Source of the DNA: an uncultured Bdellovibrio sp.
GTDB taxonomy: Bacteria > Bdellovibrionota > Bdellovibrionia > Bdellovibrionales > Bdellovibrionaceae
NCBI GenBank assembly: GCA_946482355.1
Contig: CAMLRE010000179.1
Span: forward strand, 1-5,356
Length of the DNA: 5,356 bases
Reading direction: 5' to 3'
A program made the translations under genes and the position numbers. The notes below the pieces were generated by a model. That model saw nothing but the letters and a program-made list of their open reading frames with translations. It did no database searches and was not told the origin of the DNA. This document shows positions 4,863 through 5,356 of this stretch, piece after piece (position 1 is the first letter of the stretch; each line of letters starts with the position of its first letter).

Positions 4863-5356
4863 CTATAACTTCCAGTTTTCGGGCTTCGCCATTCCTGTGC
4901 CTGTCGCACTTTGTTCAACGCCTGATAAAGCTTTCGGTAACACCAAAGCTTCGCGGCGGTGGTAAATCGGAATCACCGCTTTTTGCGCCATTAAAAGGTC
5001 GTCTATTTTTTTCATCATCTGTACGCGTTTAGGTTGTGACCATTCTTTGTCATACTTTTCTAAAAGCTGATTCATCTCTTTAGATTTAAAACGTAAAACG
5101 TTACCACCCGCCCACGCGTTTTTTTCAGAAGGAATATCATCTGAATGGTATAAGCCCTTAAGCGAAGTGTCTGGGTAAGTCGTGTTACCAAATAAAGCGA
5201 TCTGAAAATTTCCTTTAGGCACTGAATCACCTAATAAAATACGTGGTGGTTCGTTTTTGATTTTACACAATATACCTACACGTTTGAAGTAATCACAGAT
5301 TGAAACCTGTAATGTTTCATAGAGCTTAATACCGGCCGAAGTTTTAAATTCAATCT
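4863..5356 (-). CDS. Extracellular solute-binding protein, family 5 (peptide/nickel ABC type), C-terminal part
   Basis: The frame is open from the right window edge to a TAG at 4863-4865, giving 163 visible C-terminal residues; the N-terminus and signal peptide lie outside. It should be read as a 3' partial gene, not as a short protein starting at the internal TTG near 5270, because the residues before that TTG fit the family too (GIKLYETLQVSICDYFKRVGI resembles the usual repeated-helix and KKIGI segment). Further family features follow: the strand FQIALFGNTTYPDT, then GGNVLRFKSKEMNQLLEKYD, then the helix KRVQMMKKIDDLLMAQKAVIPIYH, and a C-terminal PENWKL. Such proteins bind oligopeptides, nickel or related ligands in the periplasm and deliver them to an ABC importer. 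The ligand cannot be told from this part. It converges on hisS and shares its terminator. Confidence 0.88.
   Translation of the reverse strand, partial: IEFKTSAGIKLYETLQVSICDYFKRVGILCKIKNEPPRILLGDSVPKGNFQIALFGNTTYPDTSLKGLYHSDDIPSEKNAWAGGNVLRFKSKEMNQLLEKYDKEWSQPKRVQMMKKIDDLLMAQKAVIPIYHRREALVLPKALSGVEQSATGTGMAKPENWKL

Noticed and set aside
4289..5032. Open frames at 4289-4525 (minus) and 4835-5032 (plus)
   Set aside because: The first is antisense inside conserved HisS motifs, the second antisense to the solute-binding protein and starts within the terminator region; both are shadows.
4863..5270. A complete 135-residue protein starting near 5270
   Set aside because: The initiator would be TTG with no clear ribosome site, and the same frame is open and family-like up to the window edge, so this is the tail of a larger solute-binding protein.

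Overview
The window (about 40% GC by eye) reads as ordinary chromosomal DNA of a Gram-negative bacterium. The gene content and protein flavour (a GreB, a compact HisS, DUF3299 and FtsX/MacB-type transport genes, long charged hypothetical proteins) would fit a Bdellovibrionota or other deltaproteobacterium-like genome. That taxonomic guess is an inference; no marker here is decisive. There are no RNA genes, insertion sequences, CRISPR arrays or phage genes.

Layout. From a 34-bp divergent gap at 3501-3534, one gene series runs leftward (minus strand): a membrane-anchored DUF3299 protein (3060-3500), an ABC ATPase of the LolD/MacB type (2379-3044), an FtsX/MacB-type permease with a strikingly histidine/aspartate-rich loop (1042-2376), and greB (566-1042). 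The spacings are 15 bp, 2 bp and a 1-bp stop/start overlap, so these four genes are almost certainly one operon. A short hairpin follows greB. After it a further leftward gene, a single-pass membrane protein of unknown function, begins at 499 and runs off the left edge. To the right of the gap, hisS (3535-4776) runs rightward. It ends at a strong, symmetric hairpin (4800-4832) that should also terminate the convergent minus-strand gene, the C-terminal part of a family 5 (oligopeptide/nickel type) extracellular solute-binding protein that enters from the right edge.

How the genes work together. DUF3299 plus LolD-like ATPase plus FtsX-like permease resembles zinc-responsive clusters known from gammaproteobacteria (the Vibrio zrg and Pseudomonas PA4063-PA4066 type), which normally also encode a histidine-rich DUF2796 periplasmic protein. 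That protein is absent here. Instead the permease carries 18 histidines in a 53-residue stretch of its predicted periplasmic domain. The most interesting hypothesis is therefore a compact metal (probably zinc) handling ABC system with the metal-binding function built into the permease, translationally coupled to the transcript-cleavage factor GreB. HisS and the solute-binding protein look like ordinary unrelated neighbours.
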